Origin: Russula earlei
Taxonomy: Eukaryota > Basidiomycota > Agaricomycetes > Russulales > Russulaceae
DNA: 64,000 nucleotides
Assembly: GCA_025769875.1 (NCBI GenBank)
Contig: JAGFNK010000210.1
Location: forward strand, 1 to 64,000
Direction: 5' to 3'
This document shows positions 32,765 to 44,736 of the stretch, in pieces (position 1 is the first letter of the stretch; each line of letters opens with the position of its first letter). Under the pieces are notes generated by a model. It did no database searches, was not told the DNA's origin, and saw only the letters and a program-made list of their open reading frames with translations. A program made the position numbers and the translations under genes.

Positions 32765-33371
32765 TGTAACGGCGTCGCGGCCGTTAGAGCGTTAGCTCAA
32801 GGTTCAGTGGGGCCAAGTCCCTGTGACTTGGTTCAAGGGTTCAGTGGGGCCGGCTCAAGGAGACCGGTTCAATGGTTTTAGCGTCTCAAGGCTGAGTCAG
32901 ACAATGACTCAGTCCGCAGACAGAGTTGATCTCCTGGTTTCACAGAAGAGGAGGACGATGAAAGAGAGGCAGAGGAGGAAGAGGAACACAAGGGTTCCTT
33001 GAGGTGTGCTTAGGTCAAGCAAGGTGTAGGCCAGCACAAGCAGAGTTGTGATTGAGAGAGGGTACAGGGCAAGGGATGCGACAGGAAATGGGACAAAGCT
33101 AAGCTTGGGGCATTCCCCAGCTTCTACAGGCGCTTAAATACTGTATGTAGCGAGGCTGTACAGTACTATAAGCAGAACAATAGATAAAGGTGAGCCAATA
33201 GCAAAGGTAACTCAACAATAGGTGAAACACAATAGGTGAAACACAATACATGAAACAGTAAGGGACCATCGACATCAAGGGATGAAACGGTAACCAAGAG
33301 AAAGAGGGTGGTAAAGGGGGAACAATAACAAGAGAGTAATGGGCGAACCGACAAGGGGGTAAATCACAACA
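32765..33371 (-). repeat. 5' LTR of element A with TATA box
   Basis: 607 bp. Promoter reading minus: TATTTAAG at about 33140-33133, predicted start AAGCTTAGC at 33106. The 340-nt R-U5 part holds no ATG. Confidence 0.95.
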
Positions 33372-33376
33372 CCAGT

Positions 33377-34885
33377 TGAAATTCAGGCAGATTGAACATG
33401 TCCTTACAGGTGTTGTGCAAGTTGTGACATGCATCTGCCAAATTCAGTACTTGTGGTGTGATCACCACAAATAGTCAATGGCCCTTGTTGGTATTCCCAG
33501 TACCATTGGATGACACACAGCAGAAATGGTAGATCCCTATCTCTGTCACCCACTTTGTGATGTGTCACAGCCTCTGTTCATGTCATTATCAAATAAGAAC
33601 TCACCTTGTACAGAAGGTCACAGATGTATTCTATCATTTGACTAGTCTGTCAACATCATCAAGCTCCATACAGAATGACTGGTGATTGGTGGTGGTGACA
33701 TGCATGGAAAAAAACTTCTTCTTCCCAAGTTTACCTCCATCAAAAGTGAGTGTCATATCTCTGCATTTCTTGAGATAGTTGATTACAGTCAGTTGGGTAG
33801 TGGCAGCGTAAGACAGAACCAGGCTGTCCTTGAATGTGGTGTGGCTTGGAGGTATGTAATTCCCATTGAAGACATTCATCAAATTCTTGAATTTTTGGTG
33901 CTGGATGATGTGTGGAGGAATTCCACAACACACAATAAACTCAATCAAGGCTTTATTTGCCTTTTCCTCAAGTGCCTTCCTCCCTTTGGTGTGGCACTTG
34001 CTAAATGACAAATTAGAGCTCCCAGCACAAATTGGGGTGAGCTTTGTTTGCCCAGAAGACTCTAGAAACTTGCTCAGGTGGCAAACAAGTGGCCCAGTCC
34101 TTGAACACTTCAAGGGTGGTGCTTCCATACCAGCACCGCTCAGGTCCTCATGTGTGTGCTTCTTTTCTATCCTCATCTTCTTGTCCAATTGGTTGAGGAG
34201 ACTGGGTTGTTTCCTTGCAAGTTCTTCTACAGCAGCTCAAACCAAGGCTCCTCCCTCCATCTTGGCCAGATATCCACAGTGCATGGCATGTTTTAGGATT
34301 CACATTTTATTGCATGGACAGCCCCAGGTTGTTCAACATCCCTTGCTTGCAACACACTGAGCCATTTTCTTCTGTGGATCAGTGATGGCATGGCATGGCC
34401 TTGGAATCCTAAGGAGCAGTGGGAATATCTTTTTCCCTCCTTTGCATCCATTGTCAGACTCATCATTGGTAATGTAATCAGAGTCCTCTGTATCATGGAG
34501 GGCTTTGGTATCAGGCTTCTTGTGATCTTTGCAAACAGATTTGTGAAAGCTTGCCACAGCGGATCCATTGAGGGTGGTCTGACAACCTCATTGAGCCAGA
34601 TCTTTCAATTTTGCAAACACATTCTTAGGCAGTGCTGTCCTTGATGGTCCAGGTGTGTCATCAACTTGGATGTCTGGGAGCTGTGGAATTGGTGGTCTCA
34701 TATTGAAATCCAATCACCAAAGGGAAAGCTCACCTTCCCACCATACTTCAAGATACACTTTTCTGCAGAATTGATTGAACTCTTGAGCCATGACAGTAAT
34801 ATGGTAGATCCTGGAAGCTTTGTCACCCAGTACTTGAGTACTGATGCCAATTCTTTGATCCCCTTTCCTTGTTGGGTGATATAGA
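33377..34885 (-). pseudogene. hAT/DUF659 transposase gene, N-terminal and DUF659 part
   Basis: On the minus strand: PLWQAFTNLFAKI near 34560; a Cys/His cluster GCPCNKM..LKHAMHC near 34310 (BED-like zinc finger); a basic linker; LIEFIVCCGIPPHIIQHQKF near 33920; FKDSLVLSYAA.T near 33830; and the DUF659 signature TLTFDGGKLGKKKFFSMHVTT near 33720. The next strand is damaged near 33630, then DACHNLHNTC near 33430 leads up to element A. Frameshifts and stops are scattered. Element B cuts it at 34886-34890. Confidence 0.85.
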
Positions 34886-34890
34886 AGATC

Positions 34891-35490
34891 TGTTACGGCA
34901 TCATGGCCGTTGGAGTGTTAGCTCAGAGTTCAGTGGGGCCAAGTCCCTGTGACTTGGTCCAAGGGTTCAGTGGGGCCAGTTCAAAGAGACCGGATCAAGG
35001 GTTTAGCGTCTCAAGGCTGAGTCAGACAATGACTCAGTCCACAGACAGAGTTGATCTTCTGGTTTCACAGAAGAGGAGGATGATGAGAGAGAAGCAGAGG
35101 AGGAAGAGGAATGCAAAGGTTCCTTGTGATGAGCTCAAGTCAAGCAGGGTATGAGCCAACACAACACAAGTTGTGATTTGAGAGAGTTTTACAGAGCAGA
35201 GGGATGTGACAGGAAATGGGACAAAGCTAAGCTTGGGACATTCCCCAGCTTCTACAGGCGCTTAAATACTGTATGTAGTGAGGCTGTACAGTACTATATG
35301 CGGAACAATAGATAAAAGGTGAGCCAATAGCAAAAGGGGATCAAAAGGTAAGGTGAAACACAAGAGGGTAAAGTGACAGGTGTTAATCAATATCAAGGGA
35401 TGAAATGGTAATCAAGGGGATGAGGGTGACAGAAGGTAACAATAACCAAAATGGGTTAGAGATGAACCAATAATGGGGTAAATCATGACA
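34891..35490 (-). repeat. 3' LTR of element B
   Basis: 600 bp, TGTTACGGCATCATGG...AATCATGACA. Compared with element A's LTR most CpG sites are TpG or CpA (GGCGTCGCGG became GGCATCATGG). Confidence 0.93.
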
Positions 35491-36822
35491 TCATGCCCCC
35501 CTCATGCTTAGTTCTCCAAACTAATCAGTCTTGGGGCCTGACTCATGGAGCTCATCACCTTCAACCTCTAGCCACGCACTTTGAGACCCTGTTGCTCTAG
35601 GGCAGAAACCTCTGTAACTCTGGTGGGTCCTCCTGAGGATACAGTCCATCTGTCCACTACAATTGGTGTGAGGTTTGTTACAATCTTAGTTCCAGTGAGC
35701 CCTGGTGTTGCAGTGTTTGCAGACATGTTGTCGCTTCTGGAGTTGATGACGTTGTGCTTTGGTCATGCGTGCAGGCATAAGGGGGGTGTTAGGGGTACTA
35801 GCATCATCAGAAAACATCTGGGGGAAGTGGGAGGGTGATCCCATGAGGGCATCATTTTGGGACTTGTCAACAACATGAGGGAGGTATTCAAGAGGGGGGG
35901 GTCAGAGAAAGAGGAGGATGAGTTGGTAGTGGAGGGGAGGAGGGAGCAGATGGTTCTTTTGACTTCTCAATTCTATCATAGCTTCCTACCAGTGAGTAAT
36001 ACGGCCCAGTGCTGTGAGTGAGGCCCCCATCAGTCATCATGTTGTTGAGTTGATGGCGAACTTGGATGGAGGTGTTATTGGCCCAAAGGCAGCTGCAGAT
36101 AGTGGCAGTTTCTTTGGTATGGGACTGAATTTCATGGAGCCAATCGGCAAGTTGCCCCTGAAGGACACTCAGGGCTCCTTGAATAGAAGCATGTTTCCCC
36201 TCTAGAACCTTTAGTTGGAATGAGCTCACACGGAGGCAGTAAACATCAGCAAGGGTGCCAGGGTCATGGAGGTTCTTGAGTGCCTGAGCAACATTGAAGT
36301 GGAAGGGGTGGTCCTCAACTAAGAGGTGGAGGTCAGAGGCCATAGCAGAGGGGTGAGGGGCAGAGATGATGGGTCGGGCAATGAGTTTTTCTCCATAGGT
36401 GGGTTCTCCTCAACCCATAGTTCCTAGAAGCATGGGTTTGTCATTCCACAAAGTGACGCATAAGTAAGGCAGTAGGCATTTCCATCCATTAACATTAATA
36501 CAGAAAGGGGGAACATGCATATACAGTTCATAGACAAACCAGGGAGGGCCAGGGTGAGTGGGGTCTGCTTCGGTCGGGGTAGGTGAGGGTGTTCCCTCAC
36601 GGATGGCAAGTGGGTTGAGGGTGGCTGAGAGGTCTTGTAGTTCAGCCTCATTGGGGACAATGAGGGTATGTTGGTTGATTATGTGCCGTATGACTTCAGG
36701 CAAGAGGGGTTCTTGTTTAATGATGGGAGAGGGGGTGAGGACTGGTAGAGGTGATGAAGTAGGAGCAGGGGACGACATAGGAGTATTGTAGGTAGAAGTA
36801 GTGTGTTCGTGGTGCCAAGCTG
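35491..36822 (-). pseudogene. Element B post-chromodomain module
   Basis: Starts MSSPAPTSSPLPVLTPSP at 36778, next to the solo LTR F2, and follows element A's module: IREGTPSPTPTEADPTHPGPP, DLHLLVEDHPFHFNVAQAL near 36330, VLEGKHASIQGALSVLQGQ near 36200. The knuckle region near 35720 can be followed at DNA level. Broken by stops, many at former CGA/CGG/TGG codons. Confidence 0.8.
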
Positions 36823-36827
36823 ACCAC

Positions 36828-37511
36828 TGTTATGAACCAAGGCCAGGTCCTGGCTATATATTGTCCTATTTCACTCAAGAGAGACCTCTCTCACTTTGCA
36901 TTGCCAACTCCCTTCTGTTTCATGGGCTATCCCTCCTGTGGTGCAAGATATTGCTATTGCAAAGGCACTATAGCATGGCTGACTGAGCAACTCCACAGTG
37001 ACCTCATAGGCTCACTAAGCGCTCCACAGTGACATCATAATGATGTCATTGCTCCACAATGATCAGTAATGCACTCAGTAAGCCTGAAACTTGACACAAG
37101 TGAGTTTATGCCTCTGTAGTCCTATTGGATGGTACCAAAGGGTCTAGAATAGTTCCAGTCCTTTGTAATCGACCCTGTACACTGTATATAAGCCCCAATG
37201 TAGCATGGCAGTCGTCGGACTGTCCATTTGTGATACTCTCATCTTCCTGGGTGCTCCCCTGCAACCACTCAGTTTAAAGACTCCTCTCATCCCCAAGGTA
37301 CTCTTCAACGACCGCCTTGTTTAAAGCCCCTTGCTACACTGGCCTCTAGCCTTCACCTCTGTCTCTTGCAACACCTACCAGTCTCCATCTGGTACCTCCT
37401 CATCATTTGGCTCATCCTCCTGTTCAATGCCACCTTTGCCACGTACCATCTGTTCTGACCCTTGCCCACCTGCTCCTGAGTCCTTAGTGATCAGCAGTAC
37501 ATGTCTTGACA
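36828..37511 (+). mobile_element. Solo LTR family F (F2), TSD ACCAC
   Basis: 684 bp, flanked by ACCAC at 36823-36827 and 37512-37516. Relative to F1 it lacks an internal block of about 145 bp between GGCACTATA and GCATGGCTGAC. It splits element B's third module. Confidence 0.92.
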
Positions 37512-39470
37512 ACCACTCAGAAGGGGTGGGGGTATTTAAGGAAACTGACCATATGATATAATTCCATACTAGATCCATAAGTACTGCTCTTCATATGGAT
37601 AAATGAAACTCAGAAAAATGGGGGTCCATCATGAGTAATTGAAAGCTGCGGAAGTTGCCAGGGGAAAGAATTATGGAAAAGAGTTGTTCCTGGCAGCTAT
37701 GTTAAAGATGGTATGTCCACGGTCAGGGATGGTGGGATCATTGACTGAATAGGAAGGGGGGTTATGTGAATTGATTTGGGGAAGTAGGGTATGTTGTTGT
37801 ATCATAAGTGCTTGGAACTGATGTTCCAGGTCATCTAGACTTTTGTCTGGGTGGTGGGATTCTGTGGGATCGGAATTAGTGGTAGTCATAATGCAGAGTT
37901 TGATGGGTTGTTGTAGGTGGAACATGGTGATGGCATCTTGAGCATTTTTAAGATTCGAAAGGGCTTCCCACATGTCTTCTGCAGTGGAGTACCCCTTCCA
38001 TCGGACCCTGTACTGGAGACAGCCCCTGTGGGTACATTGAGCAGTGATTTTTTCAACTTCGTATTCCCCTGAGAGAAGATCAGGTGGGGGTTCCATGAAG
38101 TTCAGTCCATGTTTGGCTGTTTCACTGACTGGGGAGAGAAGGGAAGCATGGAACATATTGTGCCACTGAGGGGGTAAGCGGAGTTGGTAAACAACGTGGG
38201 AAATTTTCTTGGTGATGGTGAAGGGGCCGAATCATTCAGGGTGGAATTTCTGAAACTGATGGGGGGTTTTCAAGTTAGTACCCTCTAACCAGACCTTTTG
38301 CCCTTCTTTGAAACCCTTGAATTTAGTTTCTTTTACCCAACCATCTTGCACCTTTTTCATTGCTTCCTGAGCTGATTCTCATATGTCCTTTAGAGCCTGG
38401 AGTCATTCTTGAATCCCTGGGAATTTGGATCTTAGTTGGGTGCCAAGTCCTTTTGGGTTGAAGCCAATGAGCAATTCATTGGGGGTTCATTTTGTGGTTG
38501 TAGATTTATGAGCATTGAAGTGGTACTGAGCTATGGGAAGCCAGTGTACCCATTCCTCTTGCTTCTCTCCAGTATAGATGCAGAGATACATTTCTAGGGT
38601 CTGATTGGTCCTTTTGGACTGTCCATTGGTCTGAGGGTGATAGGCAGTACTTAGATTTGGGTTGATTCCTAGAATTCGAGAGACTTCTTTGAACAGGTTG
38701 GAAGTGAAGTGGGAATCACAATCAGAAATGATTTTGGAAGGAACCCTAGTCCAAGGGAAGGTGTGTCATAAGAACAATTTGGCCATTTCCAGGGTCCCCA
38801 TGTCTCTGTGGCATGGTATGAATATTGCCACCTTGGTAGAATTGTGATCCATGATGGTCATGATAGTGTTGTTCCCTTCCAACAGTGGGAGATCGATGAT
38901 CCAGTTGATGGCTATGGCTTGAAATGGTTTCTGGAATTCAGGGGGGATCGGGTGGATTGGGGGACAAGTGGGGTGCGTGGAAGATTTGTTGGCCTGACAG
39001 GTGGTGCATCCCCAAATGTAGTCTCAGATGAAGTAGCCCATTTTAGGCCACCAGAAGGATTCTTGGATTGAGTACAAGGTTCGGGAAATTCCCGTATGTC
39101 CTCCGAGAATGCTGTCATGATATGTGTGTAAATCCTTTCATAATAGGGGTTCTTGGTATGGTACAACCAATTTTCCATTTTTGAAAAGTGCACCATCTTC
39201 TTCCTGTAGATTGTGTTTGGTCTTCCACATAAGTAGGTCTGATTGTCGGCTCTTTTGTTCTTTCAAGATTTGCTCATACAGGTCTTCTGTGTAGAGTGTG
39301 CAAATGAAGAGTTTGTCGGGGAGTGCTGTGATGTTTTGGTTGTCCCCTGATCCATTGTTGTGGTCAGGTCTTCATGACAGAGCATCTGCACGATTAGAAG
39401 TTCCAGGTTTATGGTGAATTTCAAAATGATAATCTGCCAGCATGGATATGTAACCTGCAATCCTTTGGTT
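37512..39470 (-). pseudogene. Element B pol, RNase H end to chromodomain
   Basis: Degenerate copy of element A pol from the RNase H C-terminus to the chromodomain on the minus strand. It includes integrase fragments near 39100-38400 and a readable chromodomain (SGEYEVEKITAQ...LQYRVRWKGYSTAEDMWE, about 38070-37930). It ends at 39470 at the TA where transposon E inserted. Many stops and frame breaks. Confidence 0.85.
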
Positions 39471-39545
39471 ATTGTCGTTTTCATGTGACCTTGCACTTGC
39501 CATTTTTGGATGTCATTTTGAGTGCGAAATTAAAACTGCTATATC

Positions 39546-40427
39546 TGTCATGGTAACTAGCTGTGTCAGTTCACAAGTGGAAAACAAGTTGATGATAACG
39601 AGGTGTTCAAGAAACGGGCTGGTTCCCATGTGTAATGAGTAAGGATCCCTGCAGCGGTCGAAGTGTTTTATGCTAAACAGGTTATGGCCAATAGACCCTT
39701 CCTAGTACGACTCGGTCCATTGAGAAGCTAGGGTAAGTTTATAATGGGATAGACTAGGGCTGGTTCCACTAGCTATATGCGTTCAAGTCCATCGGGGACC
39801 TTGAACAATGCAGAGAGAGTAGAGGAAGGTAGGTCTTAAAGGAGGAGAGCTCTTCTCAGGGGAGTGAAGAGAGACTCTTAGGAAAGGAAGGGAAAGGCGA
39901 AGAGTAGATGGTAGATGGTGTGTGAAGAGTTGATGAAATGGAGAGGTGGATGTGGTTTGAGGATTAGGAGCAAAGTGGGTTGCAGGCAAATATGTTTGGA
40001 CAAGAGTAGGTTGGATTCTACAAGAGACCAAGCTTAGGGCTTTGGTCACAAAGTACTGAGCTTATATATACAGGAGAAGCGCAGCAATAGCTGCGCTTTG
40101 ACTGTGCTACTAGTATAGTAGGAGTCATAATAAGTAGGAGTCATAGGAATGAGGCCACAAATGAGTCAGAACCAAGTAACTGTGCTGCACAGTAGGTGCG
40201 CAGCATTGCACAGTCGAAACTAAGAAGTAAATATAAATGGAAAGAGAACCAAACAAAGGGAAAGTAACAGCAATCCAGTGTTACCTGGACGTGTATGGAT
40301 CACATGATAACACAAAAGGGATCACAAGACATAAGAGATCACAAGACCAGTAAGTAAAGGGACGTATGCAAGCAAGCAGTCCATAGCAAGAGGTAAGAAG
40401 TAAACGTAAAAGGAAAATGGTGTAACA
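39546..40427 (-). repeat. 3' LTR of element C (long form with TATA box)
   Basis: 882 bp. Has the 35-bp segment carrying TTATATATA (40062-40070) that is missing in the 5' LTR and in the nested solo LTR. Confidence 0.93.
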
Positions 40428-40445
40428 TCACCCCCCCATCAAGGC
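40428..40445 (-). promoter_or_regulatory. 3' polypurine tract of element C
   Basis: Sense CCTTGATGGGGGGGTGA directly precedes the 3' LTR. Confidence 0.65.
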
Positions 40446-40447
40446 CC

Positions 40448-41641
40448 CTAGAAGTGAGAATGACAATAGTAAGGCCGACCTACTTTCCTCCAAGGCTGGT
40501 CCAACTTTGCAGATTGTACCCTTTTTGTTTGACAATCTCCTCTGTTGGGACAGTTTGGTCGAATGTGCCCCAATTCACCGCAATGAAAGCAGGATTTTCT
40601 GGAGTGATGGGAGGAGATTGGTGGGAGTCTGGGAGAGTTAGATGTGAAGGATGAACCAGAGAGTCGGAAGGAGTCGGCAGAGGAAGACGAATCGAGTCGC
40701 ATAAGTTCCTGTAGGCGACTACCATCTTCTTCTTCGTCTGATCTGTCTTGCCACCTGAGGTTGAGGGTAACCCGATTGAGAGTATTGGCGGCGGCGAGGG
40801 TTTGTTTGACTTCTTTGAGGTGGCCCTGATGTTCGAGTATTTTGGGCGAAGAGGAGGCGTATGGTTTGTCTCCTTTTGAGGATCTCCGCTGTCCTGTACC
40901 TGTATGACTTGACTCCTGCTGTGAGGGAGGGGTCGTTGTCGTCCTCAATGGCCCTATTGACGAAGTTTGTGTAAGGCTGGTCAGCGAGGAGCATGTCCCA
41001 CTGCTCCTCATTGGGGACTGAGATGGGCCAGGCAGCGGGGATTGGTGTGAATACTTGAGAGAAGATGGGTGCTCCCTTGCCAAGGGTAGCATGGATGAGG
41101 GGTTCGGGTCGAGCAGTCCAACTCGACAAGAAACCAGTTTGCCCTGTACATGGTTCCTCCAGGGTACTCAGGGACTGCGAAATCAATAAGGGGGTAGTCC
41201 TGAGGAGGGGATCCAGTCAGGGCTGGGTTGTGGAAGGCGAGGGGCGTCAAAGAATTTGGTGGCCTCAAATTGTTCGGCAAGGGAGAATGGGGATGGAGTG
41301 CATGCTGGGAAAAGGTCAAGTCCCAGGGCATTGCACTCAGATCCGAGAAGGGTGGAGGAGAGGGAGACGGATGGTGAAATAGGGGAGAGACAGACTCGGG
41401 CAACGGCGTCGTCGTCGTCCTCATCGCACTCGTAGGCAGGGGGGTTTTTGAAGGGTAATGACCTTCTTGCCAGTTGGGGAGTGGGGGAGGCGATGGCGAC
41501 GTTGTCGGCATAGGATAGAGTGGGAGAAGGGTAGGTGAGAACAGGGGAGGCACAAGTGGGGACTGGGGACGAGGGACAGTAGGCAGGGGACGAGTAGGTT
41601 GGGATGGGTGAGGATGGAATATAAATTGGGGATTGAGACAT
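40448..41641 (-). pseudogene. Element C post-chromodomain module with CCHC knuckle
   Basis: About 398 codons from MSQSPIYIPSSPIPTYSSP at 41641: a Ser/Pro/Thr-rich N-terminus, an acidic cluster (ECDEDDDDAVA near 41420), the NEEQWDMLLADQPYTNFV region near 40990, an Arg-rich stretch, then CFHCGELGHIRPNCPNRGDC near 40590 and a short basic tail. Two frame changes (near 41185 and 40730) break it in this copy. Open coding extends upstream to 41799. Confidence 0.75.
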
Positions 41642-41799
41642 TGGCAGATATGAGAAGAGGTAGAGTTTGAAGGTGAAGAAGGTGGAGAAGGTGAAGGAGT
41701 AGTTTGGTAGGTTGAGTGGATGAGATGGCAAGCAAGTTGTAGAAGATGCTCTGCCGTCTCGAGTTCTGGAGGAGGGTTTTTATACATGAGCTCGTCCAC

Positions 41800-42071
41800 C
41801 CGCAGGGGAATTTGTCTTTGAGTTCAAGTATTCTTTGAGTAGAGCCAGGAGCGTGAAGGTCAGCAGAATTGACCCATGAGCGCTCCGAAACCTGGGTAAC
41901 CTTCCCAATGAACAAGGTATTGTGTCCTGCCTCGGTACTTCCAGTCTCCAATGATAGCAGCAATTTCATATTCTTCTTCTCCTTGTACAATGTCAGGTGG
42001 TGGTCAGGTAAAAGCTTTGCCATATGCCCCTGTTTCAGTGAATGGCATGAGAAGATCCACATGAAACACAT
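41800..42071 (-). pseudogene. Element C chromodomain (frameshifted)
   Basis: After a TGA following GKAFT, another frame reads PPPDIVQGEEEYEIAAIIGDW and TQYLVHWEGYP; the end of the domain (SERSWVNSADL...ILEL) lies in a third phase. The same break between integrase and chromodomain occurs in element D. Confidence 0.8.
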
Positions 42072-44731
42072 TGTGGATTTTCATTGATGGGGGCAATTTG
42101 ATGTGATATGCCACTGGTGTGATTTGTTGTATCACCTCAAATGGTCCATAACGCCGAGGGGCAAGCTTCTTTGATGGGGCCTTGACCACCAGATTGCATC
42201 CATCTAGCCACACAAGTTGTCCTTCTTTGAGCTTCCTTGGTTCTTCTGATGGTTTGATACGTTTCAGAAGTTCCTCCTGTGCCCTGGATCGTACCTGTTC
42301 CATGATTTTGAGACTGTGTTTCAGCCTCTGGAACAGATATATCCATTGTTGTCCATTTGGCAGTTGGATTGAAACCAAGAAGAAGTTCGTGTGGTGTGTG
42401 CCTGGTGCCTTCATGTCGCCAAGTATTGTGAGCAAACTCAGCAATTGGAAGTAGTGTGTGCCAATCATTTTGCCGTCCATTTATGAATTCCCTCAGATAA
42501 GTCTCTATCCAGAGGTTCATCCACTCGGTTTGTCCATCCATGCGTGGGTGAAAGGCAGTGCTCAAATTTTGTTTGATCCCTGTGGCTTTACAGATGGCCC
42601 TGGCGAAGTTTCCTTTGAAATGGGGGTCCCTGTCAGAGATGATTCTCTTGGGAATTCCGAACCATGGAAATAGATTAGCCAGGTACTTGATGGCGACGCC
42701 TAGACCATCTATGGTTTTATTGCAGGGGATAAACTTTGCGGCCTTTGAGCAGCCTTGATCGACTGATAGTAAGAATGGAATCATATGATCCGGACTTTGG
42801 AAGATCTGTGATAAGGTCCATTGAAACATATTGGAAGGGGCCAGCTGACACATTTGTATCAAATGGTTGGAGTGGCGCATGTTTCAGGGTGGTGATGGCT
42901 TTAGATTCTTGACACTTAGCACATCCCTTGACGTATTCTTCCACAAATAGACGGAGTCTGGGTCCTTCGTATTTCCTTCTTATAAGATCCCAGGTGTTAG
43001 CGATGCCAGGGTGTCCTCCCACTGGGGAATCATGGACTTCCTTCAAGACTTCCCGTCGTAAAACGGGGTCATCAGGTAGGTAAGTTCGTAAGTGGAGTGA
43101 CTTGTGTGAGTAAGCTTTGCAGTGCAAAAGTTTCCTGGTTATTGCCAAAGGTATGGTTAAGGGTAGGAGCACGAGCTTCAGGGATGTTTGCCATCTGCAA
43201 GTGCTCATTGAAGACATGATCAGGTAGGAGCGTGATAGCTTTGTTATGGATGTTTTCTCCTTTGTGATCAGGTCGTCATGATAGAATATTGGCAACCAGT
43301 GTTAGACTTTCCAGGGATAGTCGTCAACTTGAAGTTGTATTCCTGGAGAAGGGCCATCCACCTTGCTTGACGTGGTGAAAGGTCCTGGGGTTTGCAGAAG
43401 TAGGCCAGATTGGCATGATCTGTGCGAATAGTTACTTCATGACGTGCCCCAAGTAGCCAGTGTCGATATTCTTTAAGGACAGATACTATAGCGAGTAGTT
43501 CTCTGTCATGGATATCGTAGTTCCTTTCTGCTGGTAGTAGGGATCTTGAAAAATATACCAGAGGATGGATACCATCTTCAAATTGTTGAGATATAGTGGC
43601 TCCCAGAGCAAAAGAAGAGGCATCAGCATCTACAATGAAAGGTTTGTTGAAGTCTGGGTTGCGAAGAACAGGGTAATGGGTGAAGATATTCTTGAGAATA
43701 TTGAACGAAGATTCTGTGTAATTATCCCAGACCCAGGGTTTGTTCTTCTTTGTGAGCCAGACTAGAGGTTGAACGATATCTGAATATTTTGGAATGAAGT
43801 TGCGATAGTAATTCCCAAATCCAAGGAAAGAGCGTAGTTCAGTGTAGATTGGTAGGGGCTTTCCAATCACGAATTCCTTTGACTTTGATTGGGTCCATCT
43901 TGATCATTCCTTTGCCAATAATGACGCCAAGATAGTCAATTTCTTCTTTGTGGAATTGACATTTCTCAGGTTTAAGGAAGAGGTCATTATCTTGAAGCTT
44001 CTTAAAGATGCGAGTAACGAGATCTTTGTGATACTCCCATCCTTTAGATGCTTGTGTGGCAATGATGCCATCGTCCATGTAGATGTGGAACTCCATATCA
44101 TGATGATTGAGTTCTTCTCTAAAGATATCATTGACCATAGATTGGAAGGTGGCAGGGGCGTTAGTGAGACCAAAGGTCATCACCATAGGTTCGAATAAGC
44201 CCTTGTTTGTTTTGAAAGCTGCCTTCCATTGATCACCATCTTTGATGCGATATGTTGTTATAACCCCATCGTACGTCAAACTTAGTGAAGTATTGTTTAC
44301 TTCCTAAGCGAGTGATGATTTCAGGAATGAGAGGAAGGGGGGTTTTGTTTTCAATAGTGATTGCATTAAGATGTCTATAGTCTTGGACGTAGCGTCATTT
44401 ACCATCTTTCTTGCCTACAAAGAAGTAAGGAGAGGCATATGGTGACTTTGAAGGACGTATATATCCTTTTTCCAAATGTTCCTTTAGGAATTCATCTTGG
44501 GCCTGTTGTTCCACTGGTGCAAGGGGGTAGATCTTGCAATTGAGCGTAGATGGAGCGTCAGGAATTAGGTCTATGGCATGATCCCAAGGTTTGGAAGTAG
44601 GAAAGCGATGAGAGGCTTCTTCAGAAAAGAGCCTTTCAAAGCAATGATAGTTGGGAGGAACTAAATCCTTCCAGTCCTTCTTGTCTTGATCAGCTGCTTG
44701 CACAGCTAGTTGGGTAGAAGTGCTAATTTTT
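42004..44731 (-). pseudogene. Element C pol: RT, RNase H, integrase
   Basis: Minus strand: PWDHAIDLIPDAPSTLNC and SPYASPYFFVGKKDGK (44600-44395); FDVRWGYNN near 44270; YMDD near 44070 (IYMDDGIIATQ); connection FLGFGNYYRNFIP near 43820; RNase H (FIVDADASSFALG, RTDHANLAYF). Then the integrase finger HDSPVGGH...CAKC near 43030-42925 and the core with Asp (MDLITDLP), SDRDPHF and DGQTEWMN, keeping all three catalytic residues. Frameshifts near 44250, 43850, 43290, 42760 and 42350 inactivate it. It is cut from the protease by the solo LTR at 44737. Confidence 0.88.
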
Positions 44732-44736
44732 GCTAC

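Larger units (their letters stand above)
25564..33371 (-). mobile_element. Full-length Ty3/gypsy chromovirus element A, TSD CCAGT
   Basis: 7808 bp with two 607-bp LTRs (25564-26170 and 32765-33371) that I found identical along their whole length. CCAGT is duplicated at 25559-25563 and 33372-33376. The sense strand is minus: 5' LTR, primer site, pre-Gag/Gag, pol with chromodomain, third module, PPT, 3' LTR. Identical LTRs mean a very recent insertion. Apart from one frame change in Gag the coding capacity looks complete, so this is the candidate active element of the window. It inserted into the hAT/DUF659 transposase gene. Confidence 0.97.
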
